A stretch of 64,000 nt of DNA from Marchantia polymorpha subsp. ruderalis (lineage: Eukaryota > Streptophyta > Marchantiopsida > Marchantiales > Marchantiaceae), in NCBI GenBank assembly GCA_037833965.1, contig AP031357.1, forward strand, positions 1,694,001 to 1,758,000, read 5' to 3'. This document shows positions 1 to 12,214 of the stretch, one piece after another (within the stretch, counting starts at the first letter, position 1; each line of letters begins with the position of its first letter). The notes under the pieces were generated by a model. That model made no database searches. It worked only from the letters and a program-made list of their open reading frames with translations, and was not told the origin of the DNA. The position numbers and the translations under genes are program-made.

Positions 1-2743
1 GCTCGAATGCGCAGTCCCAACCGCTGCAACGCCGCGGACACCTCCACCTCGAGGGTGGACATGGTATCCCGCGCCTTCGACAGAAAAGCGTCGAGCTTCT
101 TCGCTATCTTCCGCCGACTCCTGTTGTCGCCTGCCACCAACCCCGCTGCGCGAAGTTCAAACTCACGCAGTGTGAGTTTCTCCTGCGCTGCCACTTCCCA
201 GTGGGCGTAGCCCTTGAGACAGTGGGCGACACGCCTCGCCGTCTCCTCCTTCGTGCGATCTGCCTCTCGCCTGCGATCCTCTTCAATTACCACTAACTGC
301 GATTCGGCCTCCGCATGCTGCGCTCTCAATTCGCCACACTCTGACTGTAGCCTGCGGATTAAATCCTCATCCGCCTGCCGTGCGAGCTGACACTCCGCCA
401 ACAATTGCGTTTGTCGCATGAGCTCTTCTGACAGAATCTGATTCTGAGTTTTCTCAGACATCAAATCCTGCGTGGTCTGCACCACATCCCTGGTGAGCTC
501 TTCCACTCTATACTTCCGCATCCTGTCGAGGGCGTGCAATTTCCTCTCAAGGTTGTACTGTCCCCATAAACAGGCATGCCTCTCCTTCAATTCCTTCAAC
601 TCTTGGTCCACCCTAGCTAGTAGCTTGCTAGTGTGGACTTTAGTGCGAGTCCGCCTGCGCACTAATTCGATGTAAGATCCCGGCTGAAGTGGATCGGCGT
701 ATTTATCGAATTTGCGATCCAAGTACTTCAGTAACGGAATCACCTGCTCAGAGAGCGCCGCCGCCGGCACTCCAACAATTTCCTCCTCCTCCTCCTCGGT
801 ATCCCCCGCTCCCGACATTGCTTCGGTGGAGCCTCCGTCGTCATCTTCCGAATTGAGGATTTCAGTCGCCATTGATTGCGTTGGCGACTGTCCAGAGTGG
901 GGCTGCACGTCGTCGACGTGTGCTCCCTGCGAAGGCACCGCTGCAGCCTCGCTGCTCTTCGCCAAAATGTCTAAGGCGGTGGGCGAATGTGGCCGTGCTA
1001 CACCCCCGTCGCCCGCTTGTTGGTCTTCAATCGTATCCTCTCTGCCGCCGACGTCCGCCGCCAAGGCGATAGAGCGGAGGGTGTCTGCGCAGGGTCTGAT
1101 CGCGCATCGCGCACCTAAATTTCGTCCCGCGGACAGTCAATCCGCTCCTCTGTCAGGTGCTGCTCCCTCGATCGGTCTTGCGCGAGGGCTGTATCCGGCT
1201 TGTGCACCGGCGCAAATGCCGGCGCCTTGTCCGCCGCAGGCGCAGCGCCGCGGACGTCTATCGCCAAAGGCGACATAGCCGGGGGCCGCTCGCCCGATGT
1301 CCCTTGGCCTTGAGGGCCTACCGCCGAAGGCGCTTCTACCGGCGGATTATCTGCCGATGGTGCTGCCTCCGCACGCTCCCTGCTCGCATCTCCTCGGCCC
1401 GAAGGCCCTGGCGCTGAAGGTGCAAATCGCGGCGCGTTGTGCGCCGGAGGGTCTGGCCCCGAAGGCCTGTGTCCCGTAGGCGGATCTTCCGCCGGCTCCT
1501 TCCTCTTCCTACGTTGGAACGGGGGTGATTCCTGCCTTTGCACAGGCGGCACGTGTGGAGGTGACCTGTGCACAGGCGGACTGCTTCTTCCCACGCGCAG
1601 GCGTAGGTCCACGTCCGCTTGTGGTCGTCTGTCCGTCGAGGCTCGCCCGTCCGTCGAGGCTCGCCTGTGCGCAGGCGGAACACCTGTCCGCAACGCACGT
1701 GGTAACTCCGGAGGCCCTTGGCCCGTAGGCGGCCTCTCGTCCGTCGAGGGTGCAGCGTGGTCCGTTGCTCCTGCGGACGTCCGCGCTCCCTCGTTCTTCT
1801 CTGGCGACGCACTTCCTTTCTCCGTCGCAATCGTCGCCGTGTCCGCGCTGCTGGCTGGTAACACAAGCCTGCGCGCCTTCTGCTTCGGCCGGCTGTACGA
1901 TTCGTACAACGGTCGAATGGGAGCCGTGGGTTCTTGATGCTGCTCCTCTTCGTACTCTTCTCTCCATCGCCTCTTCCGCGGCACTCTTGCTGTAGGAGTA
2001 TGTCTCCCTTCGTCCCTCCTCCTTGACGGAGTAGAAGTCGGTGACTCCTCTGCATCAGTGTCGACCTCATTCTCCCGCACATACCTCCCGGGATGGTCGA
2101 CGAACAACGGCGGAAAACGAGCAAGCTCCGCCGCGGTCAAACAATTTCGCTGTCGATAGAAATTGATGAGAAAAGGAGAGAGATGATTTAGAGTTCCCCC
2201 CTCCTCCTCAAAAGCGTGCTGTCGCATCACCCTGTGCAGGATGCTCGCCCAGTGAATTGGAGTTCCCTCGATGATGCACTCCACAAAAGAGACCTGCCAC
2301 AATGTGATGTAGCAGGCGCGGTGTGGCTGCAGTAATTGCAGCAGCGCCGTAGCCAAAGTTCGGCGGAATCGATCCTTGTAATCGCGGGTCTTGTACCCAT
2401 TCTTGGTAGACTTCCCCTTCTTGAACAGCTCCACAAATTGCGCCTCTTCCTGCTTGGACAACTTGACGCTCTCACTATCGAAGAGGAGGTGCCCTGGCAT
2501 GCCGGCACATCTCCCCAATGCCTGCGCCCAATCTTGGACCATCCACCGATCAACATGCGGCCGCAATCCGCGCGAAGGTGGACCCTGTGGCTCTAGCCAT
2601 TCGCGCACCATATCCACACAGATGTAGTTCCATCCCCATAGCAAGAAATCGAGCTTTCTTGCTACCAGGCGCTCCTAGAAAGCGCGTAGCCCGTTCTGTG
2701 GTAGTCGGAGCGGCAGCATCCGCAATCGGCCCAGTCTCGTCAT
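1..2743 (-). pseudogene. Decayed U3 ORF of family I LTR
   Basis: This is the homologue of the intact 961-codon ORF at 31236-34121, read leftward from the conserved ATG at 2743. The N-terminal domain is recognisable (FLLWGWNYIC, LGRCAG, KNGYKTRDYKDRFRRT, HWASILHRVMRQHA), as are the Pro/Ser/Ala-rich middle and the C-terminal coiled coil near the window start. In-frame stops break it, one just before the LLWGWNYIC segment (GAG to TAG near 2675) and one at 1115-1117 in the middle region. The upstream extension starting MTFDR is also stopped. It cannot make the full protein. The extreme C-terminus lies left of the window. Confidence 0.8.
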
Positions 2744-3337
2744 TGCGTTCTTGGAGTTCGCCTGCTTGCTAATTCTCCTTCCGCTCTGCTCGAACTCCTT
2801 TCTTCCTCAGCAAACTCTAATCTCCCTCAATTCCAAATCACGCGCACTCACTTCTCCCTCAATTACCAAGAAATCCTCTACGCGGCGATGTCGAGAATGC
2901 TTAGCAGCCAGCAGGTGGACGCGCGCAGCTCGCACTAGAGAATGGAATCGCGAATTCAAGAATGGGGCGCTCTCCGTCTTCCGGTCGAAGGTCATGGTCG
3001 GCTCTTGCTCGTGAAGGACGACTCAATTGATGGCCGCGCCGGCTCTACGCCAAAACGATCTCCGCTTTCACGCGCGGCTTCACGCTCCGCCGTTGCCGAT
3101 TTAACTCTCACGGTCGAATTGACGAATTTGAACTCCGCGAGCGTACTACGCCGCGGACACGGGTGCGCAGCGCCGAAGGTGGATTTTCCGCCTTGCGCGG
3201 TACACTCGTTCGTACCGCTCCTCAGTCAATCCTCCTCTGCCTCGGCGCGTGTGTCCGCATGTCGGACAAAAGTTCAACTCCCGCCTGCGCGCAAGCGGAC
3301 TCCTCGGCGGATTCTCCGCCGGCGCGGAACTTCACCC

Positions 3338-3369
3338 GCCTGTGCACAGGCGCTCGCCTGTGCGCAGGC
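3338..3369. repeat. Pair of GCCT-N6-AGGC palindromes
   Basis: GCCTGTGCACAGGC (3338-3351, perfect palindrome) is followed after 4 bases by GCCTGTGCGCAGGC (3356-3369). The unit recurs throughout the LTRs of this window with a constant GCCT...AGGC frame and variable centre. A similar pair lies near 3660-3690. Confidence 0.85.
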
Positions 3370-4200
3370 GAAGTCCATCCGCGTTGATGCGCTGGCGCGG
3401 AAGACGTTGACCGCGGTCAACCGACTCCGTCCAGACTATCCGTTCTGTGTCTCTCCGTCGGCGCTCTCGCCGCCGCAACTCCGTCCGTCCAAGGGCGCAT
3501 CCATCCGTCCCGTCCGTACAGTCCGTACGGATTTTACTATTCTGGCGGCTCCTTGCTCGTCCGCGGCGTTGCGCTGGCGCAGAAGGCGCCGTACAATTTC
3601 TACCTCCCAAGGCGCATTTCTAGAGCCCAAGGCGGATTTCCCGCCGACGCCGAAGCGCCTGTGCACAGGCGCTCGCCTGTGCGTAGGCAAACTTCGCGCC
3701 TACATCAAAACCCCATTTTGCCTGTGCGCAGGCGAACTTCCTTCGTCCGCGCATAGGACAAAACTTCTCCGCCTGTGCATAGGCGAAGAGCTGAGTATCT
3801 TACAACCTTCATAACTCCCGGAGTCCTCATCCGTTGTTGGCGTTCTTGGGCTCGTTGGAATTAGCGCGTCGAGCTATTTCCAACGAGACCCTAACTAAGT
3901 CAAGGCGTTTGGGGGTTGACCTAAATATGAAGGATTTCCCTACCGCCGCGGACGCAGCGCCGAAGGCGTATTTTGCGCCTTGCGCCGTAGGGATCCTAAC
4001 TGCAGAGCTCGCAAGGAGGGTGGTGCTCTTCCTTACCGCTGCACCCAACTCCTAGATTCTACGAGGTCCCTCGAGAATCTTTGCGATATTCCGAATTCAC
4101 TTTGTTTTGATGCACCGAAGGCTATTTACATTGCTGCCTTGGTACAGTTTTCAAAAAAATGTTTTAATTTCCTCAAAATTACCAAAAGTGGGGAACCACA

Positions 4201-4785
4201 AATGTCGAGCTAATGCAGGCAAAGATTGAGTTGGAATTGTAGGAAGAGCGGAGACAAGACCGCATTCTAACAGAGGAGCTTGCGCGCCAGACGCGCGCAT
4301 TAGAGCAAGGTCAAAGCACGCGCAAGGCGGATGAGGAGTTGTTGCGCAACTTGCAATCCGAGTGCGCGGAATTGAGGGCGCAGCGCGCGGAGGCAGAGAT
4401 GCAACTTGCAGAGGTGGAAGGTAGCAGCCAACGCGATGCGGATAGGACGCGAGAAGAGTTGGTGGCGCGGGTGACCCACTGTCTTAGAGGATACACCCAC
4501 TGGGAAGTGGCGGCGCAAGAGAAGATCACGCTCAGGGAGTTTGAGCTTCGGGCGGCGGCGTTGACGGAGGGTGACAGTCGGAGTCGGCGGCAAGTGGCGA
4601 AGAAATTAGAGGCCTTCTTGTCGGGTGCGCGCGATACTATGGCGCACTTGGAGTCGGAAGTGATCGGGGTCCTTCGGCGGCTGGGGTTGCGCAGCAGAGC
4701 CGAAGACTGGCAGGGTAGGGAGATAGTGCGCGGCAGGTTTCGCGCCGAAGGCGCAGTACCGGATCTGCAGAGTGCAGTAGTGTAG
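4201..4785 (+). pseudogene. C-terminal part of family II U3 ORF
   Basis: The frame matches the C-terminal coiled coil of the 851-codon family II ORF (18332-20887), including the blocks CNLQSEC/RNLQSEC, GYTHWEVAAQE and LREFELRAAALTEGDSRSRR. A TAG at 4240-4242 interrupts it and the extreme C-terminus differs from the intact copy. The N-terminal three quarters lie left of the window beyond the inserted LTR. It is a remnant, not a gene. Confidence 0.75.
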
Positions 4786-4852
4786 CTTGGTTCCATGCAG
4801 GCGTTTAGAGTAGCAGGTAGTGCAGCGTAGTGTTAGTTAGGACCTTAGAGGG

Positions 4853-4881
4853 TATAAAGTAGTTCATGGCGTTTTGCCTTG
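4853..4881 (+). promoter_or_regulatory. LTR TATA box and promoter-proximal hairpin
   Basis: TATAAAG at 4853-4859 is followed 5 bases later by CATGGC-GTTTT-GCCTTG (4865-4881), an imperfect version, with one mismatch, of the hairpin found at this position in every LTR copy here. The transcription start is expected just downstream (inference). Confidence 0.7.
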
Positions 4882-5888
4882 GGATTCTTCCAGTTTCGGA
4901 AGTGCAGATCAGGAACTCACTTTCTCGGCGTGTTTGTGTGTTTGGTTTTGGCACCACGCAGAGGAGCTACAGCTTGACGAAGGTACCGCATTTTGTAGCT
5001 GAAGGCCTTCGGCTAAATGTTTAGAGCTTGTATACCGGTTAGAGACTTGAGTAGTGCGGATCTACACCTGCCGGTGATTGCCGATGCTAAGAGCCGGTTG
5101 CGAGTTAGATACTTGAGCAGTTCTTCCTTACACCTTCGAGTGATTTATCCTGATTGTACTCCTACGGGACGTTTCCCCTGAATGCCAAAGTGAAGTTTTG
5201 TTACTTCGTGTAAACCTTGGTTATCAATTCAGGTCACGTTGCAGAAGGCACCCTCAGGGCACACCTCTGTAGTAATTCTGGGAATGACAAGAGCCTAAGA
5301 ATTCAAACTCTTCAATAGACTGTTGTGGTGTGTGTGTGTTACTGGATTGTGTCTCAGTTGAGTTCTCAGTCGGGCCTGTATTCTCTGCGCTTGGTGTGAG
5401 TTGAGAGTGACGTCCACCGCGTATGAGTGACTTCGTTCTGAAGTGGGAAGTCCAATCCGGGTTCCCTGCGCTAGCAGAAACTAGCGGAAGGGTTGTAAAA
5501 GCCGGAGTGGGAGTCACTATCTGCAGAGCCTCTGAATGTACTCTTGAGAGACTTTCCCCCTGAAATCCTAAGCGGAGGTCCTGATCGACCTCCGAGTTGT
5601 GCTCTTCTAGTTTCAGGTGTGTGTGTTGAGTGACTTACGCTGCACTGTGCATCCTCCGAGTGACCTCCGAGTCGAGCATCCTCCGAGTGACCTCCGAGTT
5701 GAGCATCCTCCGAGCGGCCTCCGAGTTGAGCACTTGCAGTATTTCTGGGAGTGACAGTCGCCTGAGAATTCAAACTCTCCAAAAGTCTGTTAAACATGAC
5801 ACTTTGTACTCTGTGTGTTGCCTCTGTCCCTGCGGATTCGACCTTTTTACCACCATACTGCAGTTTTAGCCTTTGGTGGGTTATTACA

Positions 5889-8005
5889 GTTCCCGGTCCA
5901 CCCGAGCTAGCAGCTTGCTGGTGTGGACTTTAGTGCGAGTCCGCCTGCGCACTAACTCGACGTAGGACCCAGGCTGGCGAGGATCCGCGTATTTATCAAA
6001 CTTGCAATCCAAGTACCTCAGCAAAGGTACTACCTGCTCACAGAGCGCCGCCGCCGGCGCACCAACGATTTCCTCCTCCTCCTCGGTGTCTCCCGATCCC
6101 GACATTGCTTCCGTGGATCCTCCTTCGTCATCATCCGAGGGAAGGATTTCGGTCGCCATTGATTGCGTTGGCGACTGGCCCGAGTGGGGCTGCGAGTGGT
6201 CTGCGGGTGCTGCCGCCGATGGCACTCCTGCAGCTTCGCTGCTCCCCGCTAAAATGTCCAAGGCGGTGGGTGAATGTGGCCGTGCTACATCCCCATCATC
6301 CGCCTGTCGAGCGTCGATCGTCGCTCCTTCGCCACCGACGTCCGCCGCCGAAGGCGATTGAGCGGGATGTGTCTGCGCGGGGTGAAATTGCGCATCGCGC
6401 ACTCGAATTTCGTCCCACTGACGTACAACCTGCTCCTCCGTTAGGTCCTGCGCGAGGGCTGCGCCTGGACTGCGCGTAGGCGCAATTTGCGGCGCCTGGT
6501 CCGCCGCATGCGCAACGCCGAAGGCGTCTAACGCTGAAGGCGACAGAGCCGAAGGCCGCTCGCCCGATGTACCTGGGCCCGAAGGCCCTACCGCCGAAGG
6601 CGCATCTGCCGGCGGATTACCCGCCGAAGGTGCGGTCCCCGCACGCTCCCTGCTAAAGACTCGATGGCCCGAAGGCCCTGGCGACGAAGGCGCAAATCGC
6701 GGTGCGTTATACGCCGGAGGGTCTGGCCCCGAAGGCCCTTGACCCGAAGGCGGATCTTCCGCCGGCTCCTTCCCCTTCCTACGTTGTACCGGGGGTGAAT
6801 CCTGCCTACTCGTAAGCGGCTGCCTGTGCGTAGGCGAACTTTCTTTGCCTACGCGGAGGCAGAGGTCCACGTCTGCAAGAGGTCGCCTATCCGCTGGAAA
6901 TCGCCTGTGCGTAGGCGGAACACTCGTCCGCATCGCACGTGGTAACTCCAGAGGACCTTGTCCCGCAGATCCCTGGCCCGAAGGCCGCCTCTCGTCCGCC
7001 AGAGGTGTAGCGTGGTCCGCCGCTCCTGTAGACGTCCGCGCTCTCCCGATCATCTCCGGTGACGCACTTCCCTTCTCCGTGGCGATCGTCGCCGTGTTCG
7101 CGCTGCTGGCTGGTAACACAAGCCTGCGCGCCTTCTACTTCGGCCGGCTGCACACTTCGTGCAGTGGCCGCTGTCGTATGGGAACAGTGGGTTCTCGATG
7201 CTGCTCATCCTCTGGTTCCTCTCTCCATCTCCGCTTCCGCGGCACTCTTGCTGCGGGTGTGCTTCTTCCCTCGTCCCGCCGGGTTGGCGGAGTAGAAGCT
7301 GGTGAATCCTCTGCATCGGTGTCGACCTCGTTATCCCGCACATACTTTCCGGGATGGTCGACGGACAATGGCGGAAAGCGAGCAAGCTCCGCCGCGGTCA
7401 AATAGTTCCTCTGCCGATAGAAGTTTATCAAGAAAGGGGAGAGGTGATTTAGAGTTCCCCCCTTCTCCTCGTAGGCGTGCTGTCGCATCACTCTATGCAG
7501 GATGCTCGCCTAGTGAACTGGAGCTCCGGCCAAGATGAGCTCCACAAAAGAAAACTTGCCACAAGGTGATGTACGAGATGCGATGTGGCTGCAGCAATTG
7601 CAGCAGCGCCGCCGCTACAGTTTGGCGGAAGCGATCTTTGTAGTCGCGGGTCTTGTACCCATTCTTGGTAGACCTCTCCCGCTTGAACAATTCCACAAAT
7701 TGCGCCTCGTCTTGCTTCGTCACCTTGACGCTCTCACTATCAAAGAGGAGGTACCCGTCGGTGCCGGCACACCTCCCCAATGCCTGCGCCCAATCGTGGA
7801 CGGTCCACCGATCTACGTGCGGACGCAATCCTCGCGTAGGTTGTCGCTTCGCGTACAGCCATTCGCGCACCATGTCTACACATATGTAATTCCACCCCCA
7901 CAGCAAGAAATCAAGCTTTCTTGCAATCAGCCGCTCCTCGAAAGCACACAACCCGTTCTGTGGAAGACTGAGCGGCAGCATCCGCAACATGTTCACTCTT
8001 GACAT
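5889..8005 (-). pseudogene. Decayed U3 ORF of family I LTR
   Basis: Read leftward from the conserved ATG at 8005 (MSRVNMLRMLPLSLPQNG). The N-terminal domain is clear to about 7555, where a frameshift follows the WQV block; the frame resumes as MRQHAYEEKGG with further breaks near 7120-7135. The Pro/Ser/Ala-rich middle and acidic stretch continue to 5889, where the family II LTR cuts the coiled coil. Frame breaks and truncation make it nonfunctional. The protein sequence that can still be read is clearly diverged from the youngest copies, which indicates an older insertion. Confidence 0.75.
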
Positions 8006-8993
8006 TGTGTTCTTGAACTTTGCTTGCGCAACAACTCTCTCTCTGATCTGCTCGAGTTTCTTGCTCCCTTTGCAAATTCTAATCTCCCTCAATTCCAAAT
8101 CGCGCGCACTCAATTCTCTCTCAGTCACCAAGTAATCCTCCGCGCGGCGATGTCTATAATGTTTAACAGCTAGCAGGTGGACGCGCGCAGCTCACACTAG
8201 AAAGTGAAATCGCGAATTCAAGAATGGGGCGTCCTCCGTTTCCTGGTCGAAGGTCATGGTCGGTCGTGAAGGTCGAATCACTTGAGGGCCGCGCCGGCTC
8301 CGCGCTGTAACGGCCTCCTCTCTCACGCGCTGCTTCACGCTCCGCCGACGCCGACTTAACTCACACGCTCAAATTGGCAATTTGAACTCCGCTAGCGTAC
8401 TACGCCGCGGACATGGGTGCGCAGCGCCAAAGGCGGATTTCTCGCCTTGCGCGCTACACTCGGTCGTACTTATCTTTGGCCAATCCAGCTCCGCCGAAGG
8501 CGATCGTCCGCGCATCGGACAAAAGTCGAAATGCCTTCTGCGTAGGCGGAATCCCCGGCGGAATCTATGCCGGCGCGGAACTTCATCTGCCTGTGCGTAG
8601 GCGCTCGCCCACGCGTAGGCGAATTCCGTCCGCATATCAAATGTTCGTCCGCGCTGCTGCGCTGGCGCCGAAGGCGTTGACCGCGGTCAACAGACTCCGT
8701 CCAGTCTGTCCATTTCTCTCACCTCTCCGTCAGCGCTCTTGTCGCCGTAACCCCGACCGGCCGAAGGCGCACTCATCCGTTCCGCCCGTACAGTCCGTAC
8801 GGTCTGTACGGATTTTACTACTCCGTACGGTCCTCGCCCGTCCGCGCTGCTGCGCTGGCGCCGAAGGCGCCGTACAATTTCCAACTCCGAAGGCGCATTT
8901 CTAGGGCCGAAGGCGGACTTCCCGCCGACGCTGAAGCGCCTGTGTGTAGGCGGACTTCGCTCGTCCGCCTTCGCAGAGGTGTTAATCCTCCCC

Positions 8994-9114
8994 GCCTACG
9001 AGTAGGCGACATTCGCGGCGGACATCCCGTCAACGTCAAACCCTATTTCGCCTACGCGTAGGCGGACTTCTCTCGTATGCGCATAGGACAAACTTTCCTC
9101 GCCTACTCGTAGGC
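8994..9114. repeat. Cluster of three 14-bp palindromes
   Basis: GCCTACGAGTAGGC (8994-9007), GCCTACGCGTAGGC (9050-9063) and GCCTACTCGTAGGC (9101-9114) lie in the non-coding 5' part of U3. Outer arms are constant and centres vary. The change of stem from GT/AC to AC/GT relative to other copies keeps base pairing. Confidence 0.85.
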
Positions 9115-9515
9115 GAGAAGCTGAGTGTCTTGCGACCTTCATAACTCCCAGAATCCTCCTTCGTTCGTGGCGTTCTTGGGCTCGTTAGAATCAGCGCGTT
9201 GAGCTCTTTCCAACGAGACCCTAATCAAGTCGAGGCGTTTGGGAATTGACCAGGTTGTGAAGGATTCCTCTGGCGCCGAAGGCGGATTTCGCGCCTTGCG
9301 CCGAAGGGGTTATTCCTTCAGAGCCTGCATGTAGGGTGGTGGCTGTCCCCGACGTTGCACCCAACTCCTGGATTCTACAAGTTCTCTCGAGATTCTCTGC
9401 GATCTTCCAGTTTCACTCTATTTTGATGCACCGAGTGCTATTTACACTGCTACCACGGTACAGTTTTCCAAAAATGTTTTAATTTCCTCAAAAATACCAA
9501 AAGTGGGGTACCACA

Positions 9516-9798
9516 GCGACCGTGGCTATATGGCGCACAAGTACGATGTGACTGGCGTAGGCATCGCCTTAAGTTCCCCCATCCCAAGGAGCCGACCAGG
9601 ACTATCACTGTTCCCTGGACCAAGATCCGCCATGAAGGGGAGACACCGTCGACTAGTGCGGGTTACACCTTGGGGGTGGACAGTGAATCGTCCGTCCGAT
9701 CAGACTCCTGTGCCATTGAATCCGATTATTTTGTGGGATTTGTTGCCTGCTATTTTGTAAACGAGGAACCAGACGCTATTCAGCCGGAGGACAAATAG
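9516..9798 (+). pseudogene. 3' end of Gag-protease ORF, family I element
   Basis: In frame from 9517 it encodes the end of the protease region (RPWLYGAQVR, cf. 37766 onward) and the acidic linker before the gag stop. It ends with TAG at 9796-9798, followed by CAATTA. The 5' portion of gag lies left of the nested LTR stack, outside the window. The frame is open, but the gene was cut by the LTR ending at 9515. Confidence 0.8.
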
Positions 9799-9804
9799 CA
9801 ATTA
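9796..9804 (+). other. Gag-Pol stop with readthrough context
   Basis: TAG-CAA-TTA lies in frame with both gag and pol. The same nine bases are present in the two intact elements (38048-38056 and 49521-49529), although flanking codons differ. Confidence 0.75.
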
Positions 9805-11992
9805 ACGGTGGGACTGGGAAGGAGTGAGACGAGTCACATAGAGGGCATTGTCGATCCTAGTGACTGTCACGAAGTACAACTCAGTCCTGACAAGTGCTTG
9901 AAGGTATCAAGCACGGTGGAAGGAGAAGAGCTAAGGGAGGTACAGGCCTTCCTTCGCCACTACGTTGATGTCTTTGCCTGGAAGATAGAAGACATGAAGA
10001 CGATACCTGCACGGTATGGATAACACCGCATTGATTTACTGGATGAGGCAGTACCCATACGTCAACGCCAGTATCGCCTCAACCCAAAATACTCCTTGCT
10101 AGTTAAGGAGGAGATAGATAAGTATCTCAGCGCCGGTATTATTTACCCAGTGCTCAGCAGTGAATGGGTATCACCGATTGTTATCGTACCCAAGAAGTTC
10201 ACGGGTAAGATACGGGTGTGTCAGGATTTCAGAAAGTTTAATGCAGCAACACGTAAGGATCATCACCCTATGCCGTTCACGGATGACATTTTAGACCATG
10301 TCGCGGGACATGAGTGCTATAGCTTCCTAGACGGGTTCTCAGGCTACAATCATGTGTCTATCCGGGAACTGGACAAGGATAAGACGACATTCACAACCGA
10401 TTGGGGAACTTATGCGTATCACAAGATGCCCTTCGGTCTGTGCAATGCACCTGCCACCTTTCAGCGGATGATGACCAATATTTTTCAGGAGCAGCTAAGG
10501 AAGTTCCTAGAAATATTCATAGACGAATTCTGTGTCTTTGGAAAACGGTCAGAACACCTGAGTCACCTGAAGCAGACCTTTGATAAATGCAGGGAGAGCA
10601 GTTTATCGCTGCACCCCGAGAAGTGTTTTTTCTTTATGACTAGTGGAATCTTGTTGGGCCATCGTGTTTCGTCGGACGGCATTGCAGTGGACATCGAGAA
10701 GGTCAAGGTCATCCTCGAGCTAGAGCCACCAACGAATCTGAGGGAACTGCGAGCATTTCTGGGTCATGTGGGCTACTACCGAAGATTCAGACACATGTAT
10801 GCGATCTTGGCGGCCGACCTGACCAAGTTGTTAAAGAAGGACGAGCCTTATGACTGGGGTGAGAAGCAGCAGTCAGCATTTGAGGCTCTTAAAGCGAAAC
10901 TCACGACCGCTCTAGTACTAAGGAACCCAGACTGGGATCGACCCTTCCATGTCTACGTCGACACATCGGCATTCGCCATCGGCGTCGTCTTGAGCCAGAA
11001 GGATGACAACAAAAAGGACTACCCGATTTATTTTGCGAGCCGTCAGCTATCTCTAGCAGAAAGGAAGTACACCACGACGAAGAGAGAGGCGTTGGGGATG
11101 GTGTACTCCTGCAAAAAGTTTCGCCACTACTTAATCTGCTACGAGTTTGTGTTCCATGTGGATCACTATGCCTTGCAGCACCTAGTCAAGAAAGCAGATC
11201 TGTCTGGTCGGATAGCCAGATGGGTGCTGTTGCTGCAGGAGTTCACCTACACGGTCCAGACCAGGAAGGGGGTGCATCACGAAAATGCAGATTACTTATC
11301 CAGATTATGGACCCAGCCTACCGAGGAGGAACTGGTGGACGACTTTCCGGACGAACAGCTGTTTCAGTTGTCCGCGGGGCAGGAGTACCGCTATGCAGAG
11401 TTGTACCGATACCTGCTCACGCTTCAGTGTCCCGAAGGCATGAACTTGGAACAAAGGACTGTCTTTATACATAAGGCGGGCCCGTACCAACTCCAACAAG
11501 GAGTTTTGTTCAAGAAGATGGCAGACGAACGTTTGTGCAGATGCTTGGAGGAATCAGAGGTCCCAAGGGTAGTAAGCGCGATGCACACCGAAGATGCGGG
11601 TGGTCACTATGCCACCCGGAATACAGTCACAAAGATTGTAAATGCAGGGTATTGGTGGCCGACCATGTTTAAGGATGTTCTCGATTACATTCAAAAATGC
11701 GATAGCTGTCAGAGGACAGGGAGACCAACGCCTACAACACGGTGGCCCCTAACTCCCATCATGCCTCTAGCACCTTTCGAGAAGTGGGGCATCGACTTCG
11801 TAGGGCCAATACAACCAGTGACTAGGAACACACGAAGGCAGTACAACCTGGTAGCTACGGACTACGCCACCAAGATGGTGGAGGCCAAGGCCACGCGAAG
11901 AGATGATGCAGCCACAGTAGCAGCCTTCTTGTTCGAATCGATCATCACGCGCTACGGATGTCCTTTAGAGCTAGTCAGCGACCGAGGCACAC
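9799..11992 (+). pseudogene. Broken pol (RT-RNase H-integrase), family I
   Basis: Same frame and domain order as the intact pol at 38051-40891: RT, RNase H (YVDTSAFAIG), integrase zinc finger (CDSC) and the start of the integrase core. Three lesions are visible. A TAA at 10021-10023 replaces GAA. The RT catalytic pair reads FIDEF instead of FIDDF near 10527, losing one catalytic Asp. The frame stops matching pol at about 11992, immediately after the second integrase Asp (SDRGTH), where it joins inverted LTR sequence. The element is inactive. Confidence 0.9.
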
Positions 11993-12214
11993 ACCTTGCG
12001 CCGAAGGGGTACTCCTTCAGAGCCCGTGTTTAGGGCGGCGCCTGTCCCAGACGTTGCACCCAACTCCTGGATTCTACGAGATCTTTTCAGATTTTCCGAG
12101 ATCCTCCAGTTTCACTCTCTTTTGGTGCACCGATGGCTATTTACACTGCTGCCGCGGTACAGTTTTCCAAAAATGTTTTAAATTCCTCAAAAATACCAAA
12201 AGTGGGGTACCACA
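11993..12214 (-). mobile_element. Family I LTR start fragment, inverted
   Basis: About 220 bp equals the first part of a family I LTR in reverse complement, ending GGGGTACCACA at 12214. It is joined on the left directly to a plus-strand integrase and on the right to the inverted PPT and pol end of its own element. It is therefore the first part of a 3' LTR of a minus-strand element whose remaining parts are lost. Confidence 0.75.

Larger units (their letters stand above)
1..4200 (-). mobile_element. Family I LTR, minus orientation, cut by window edge
   Basis: The sequence is the reverse complement of the family I LTR (compare 52445-57848). It ends at 4200 with the inverted LTR start GGGGAACCACA. 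About 1.1-1.2 kb of its U5/R end lies left of the window. It interrupts a family II LTR that resumes at 4201; AATGT at 4201-4205 is the expected right TSD copy, but the left copy is outside. It carries a decayed copy of the U3 ORF and clustered 14-bp palindromes (e.g. 3338-3369). Whether it is a solo LTR or part of a longer element cannot be seen. Confidence 0.85.
4201..5888 (+). mobile_element. Family II LTR, 3' portion
   Basis: Aligns with the 3' third of the complete family II solo LTR at 16974-21844: end of the U3 ORF, TATA box, hairpin and R-U5, finishing with GGGTTATTACA at 5888. Its 5' part was displaced leftward out of the window by the LTR ending at 4200. To the right it abuts a minus-strand family I LTR; GTTCC at 5889-5893 is the predicted TSD copy, with its partner outside the window. 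Confidence 0.85.
5889..9515 (-). mobile_element. Family I LTR fragment, minus orientation
   Basis: Reverse complement of a divergent family I LTR, running from inside the U3 ORF's coiled-coil segment to the inverted LTR start GGGGTACCACA at 9515. Its U5/R end is left of the window because a family II LTR inserted at 5888/5889. It is inserted in the protease region of a plus-strand gag; GCGAC at 9516-9520 is the predicted TSD copy. Its palindromes belong to a different sequence class (GCCTACGAGTAGGC 8994-9007, GCCTACGCGTAGGC 9050-9063, GCCTACTCGTAGGC 9101-9114) from those of the younger copies (GCCTGTGCACAGGC). Confidence 0.85.
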
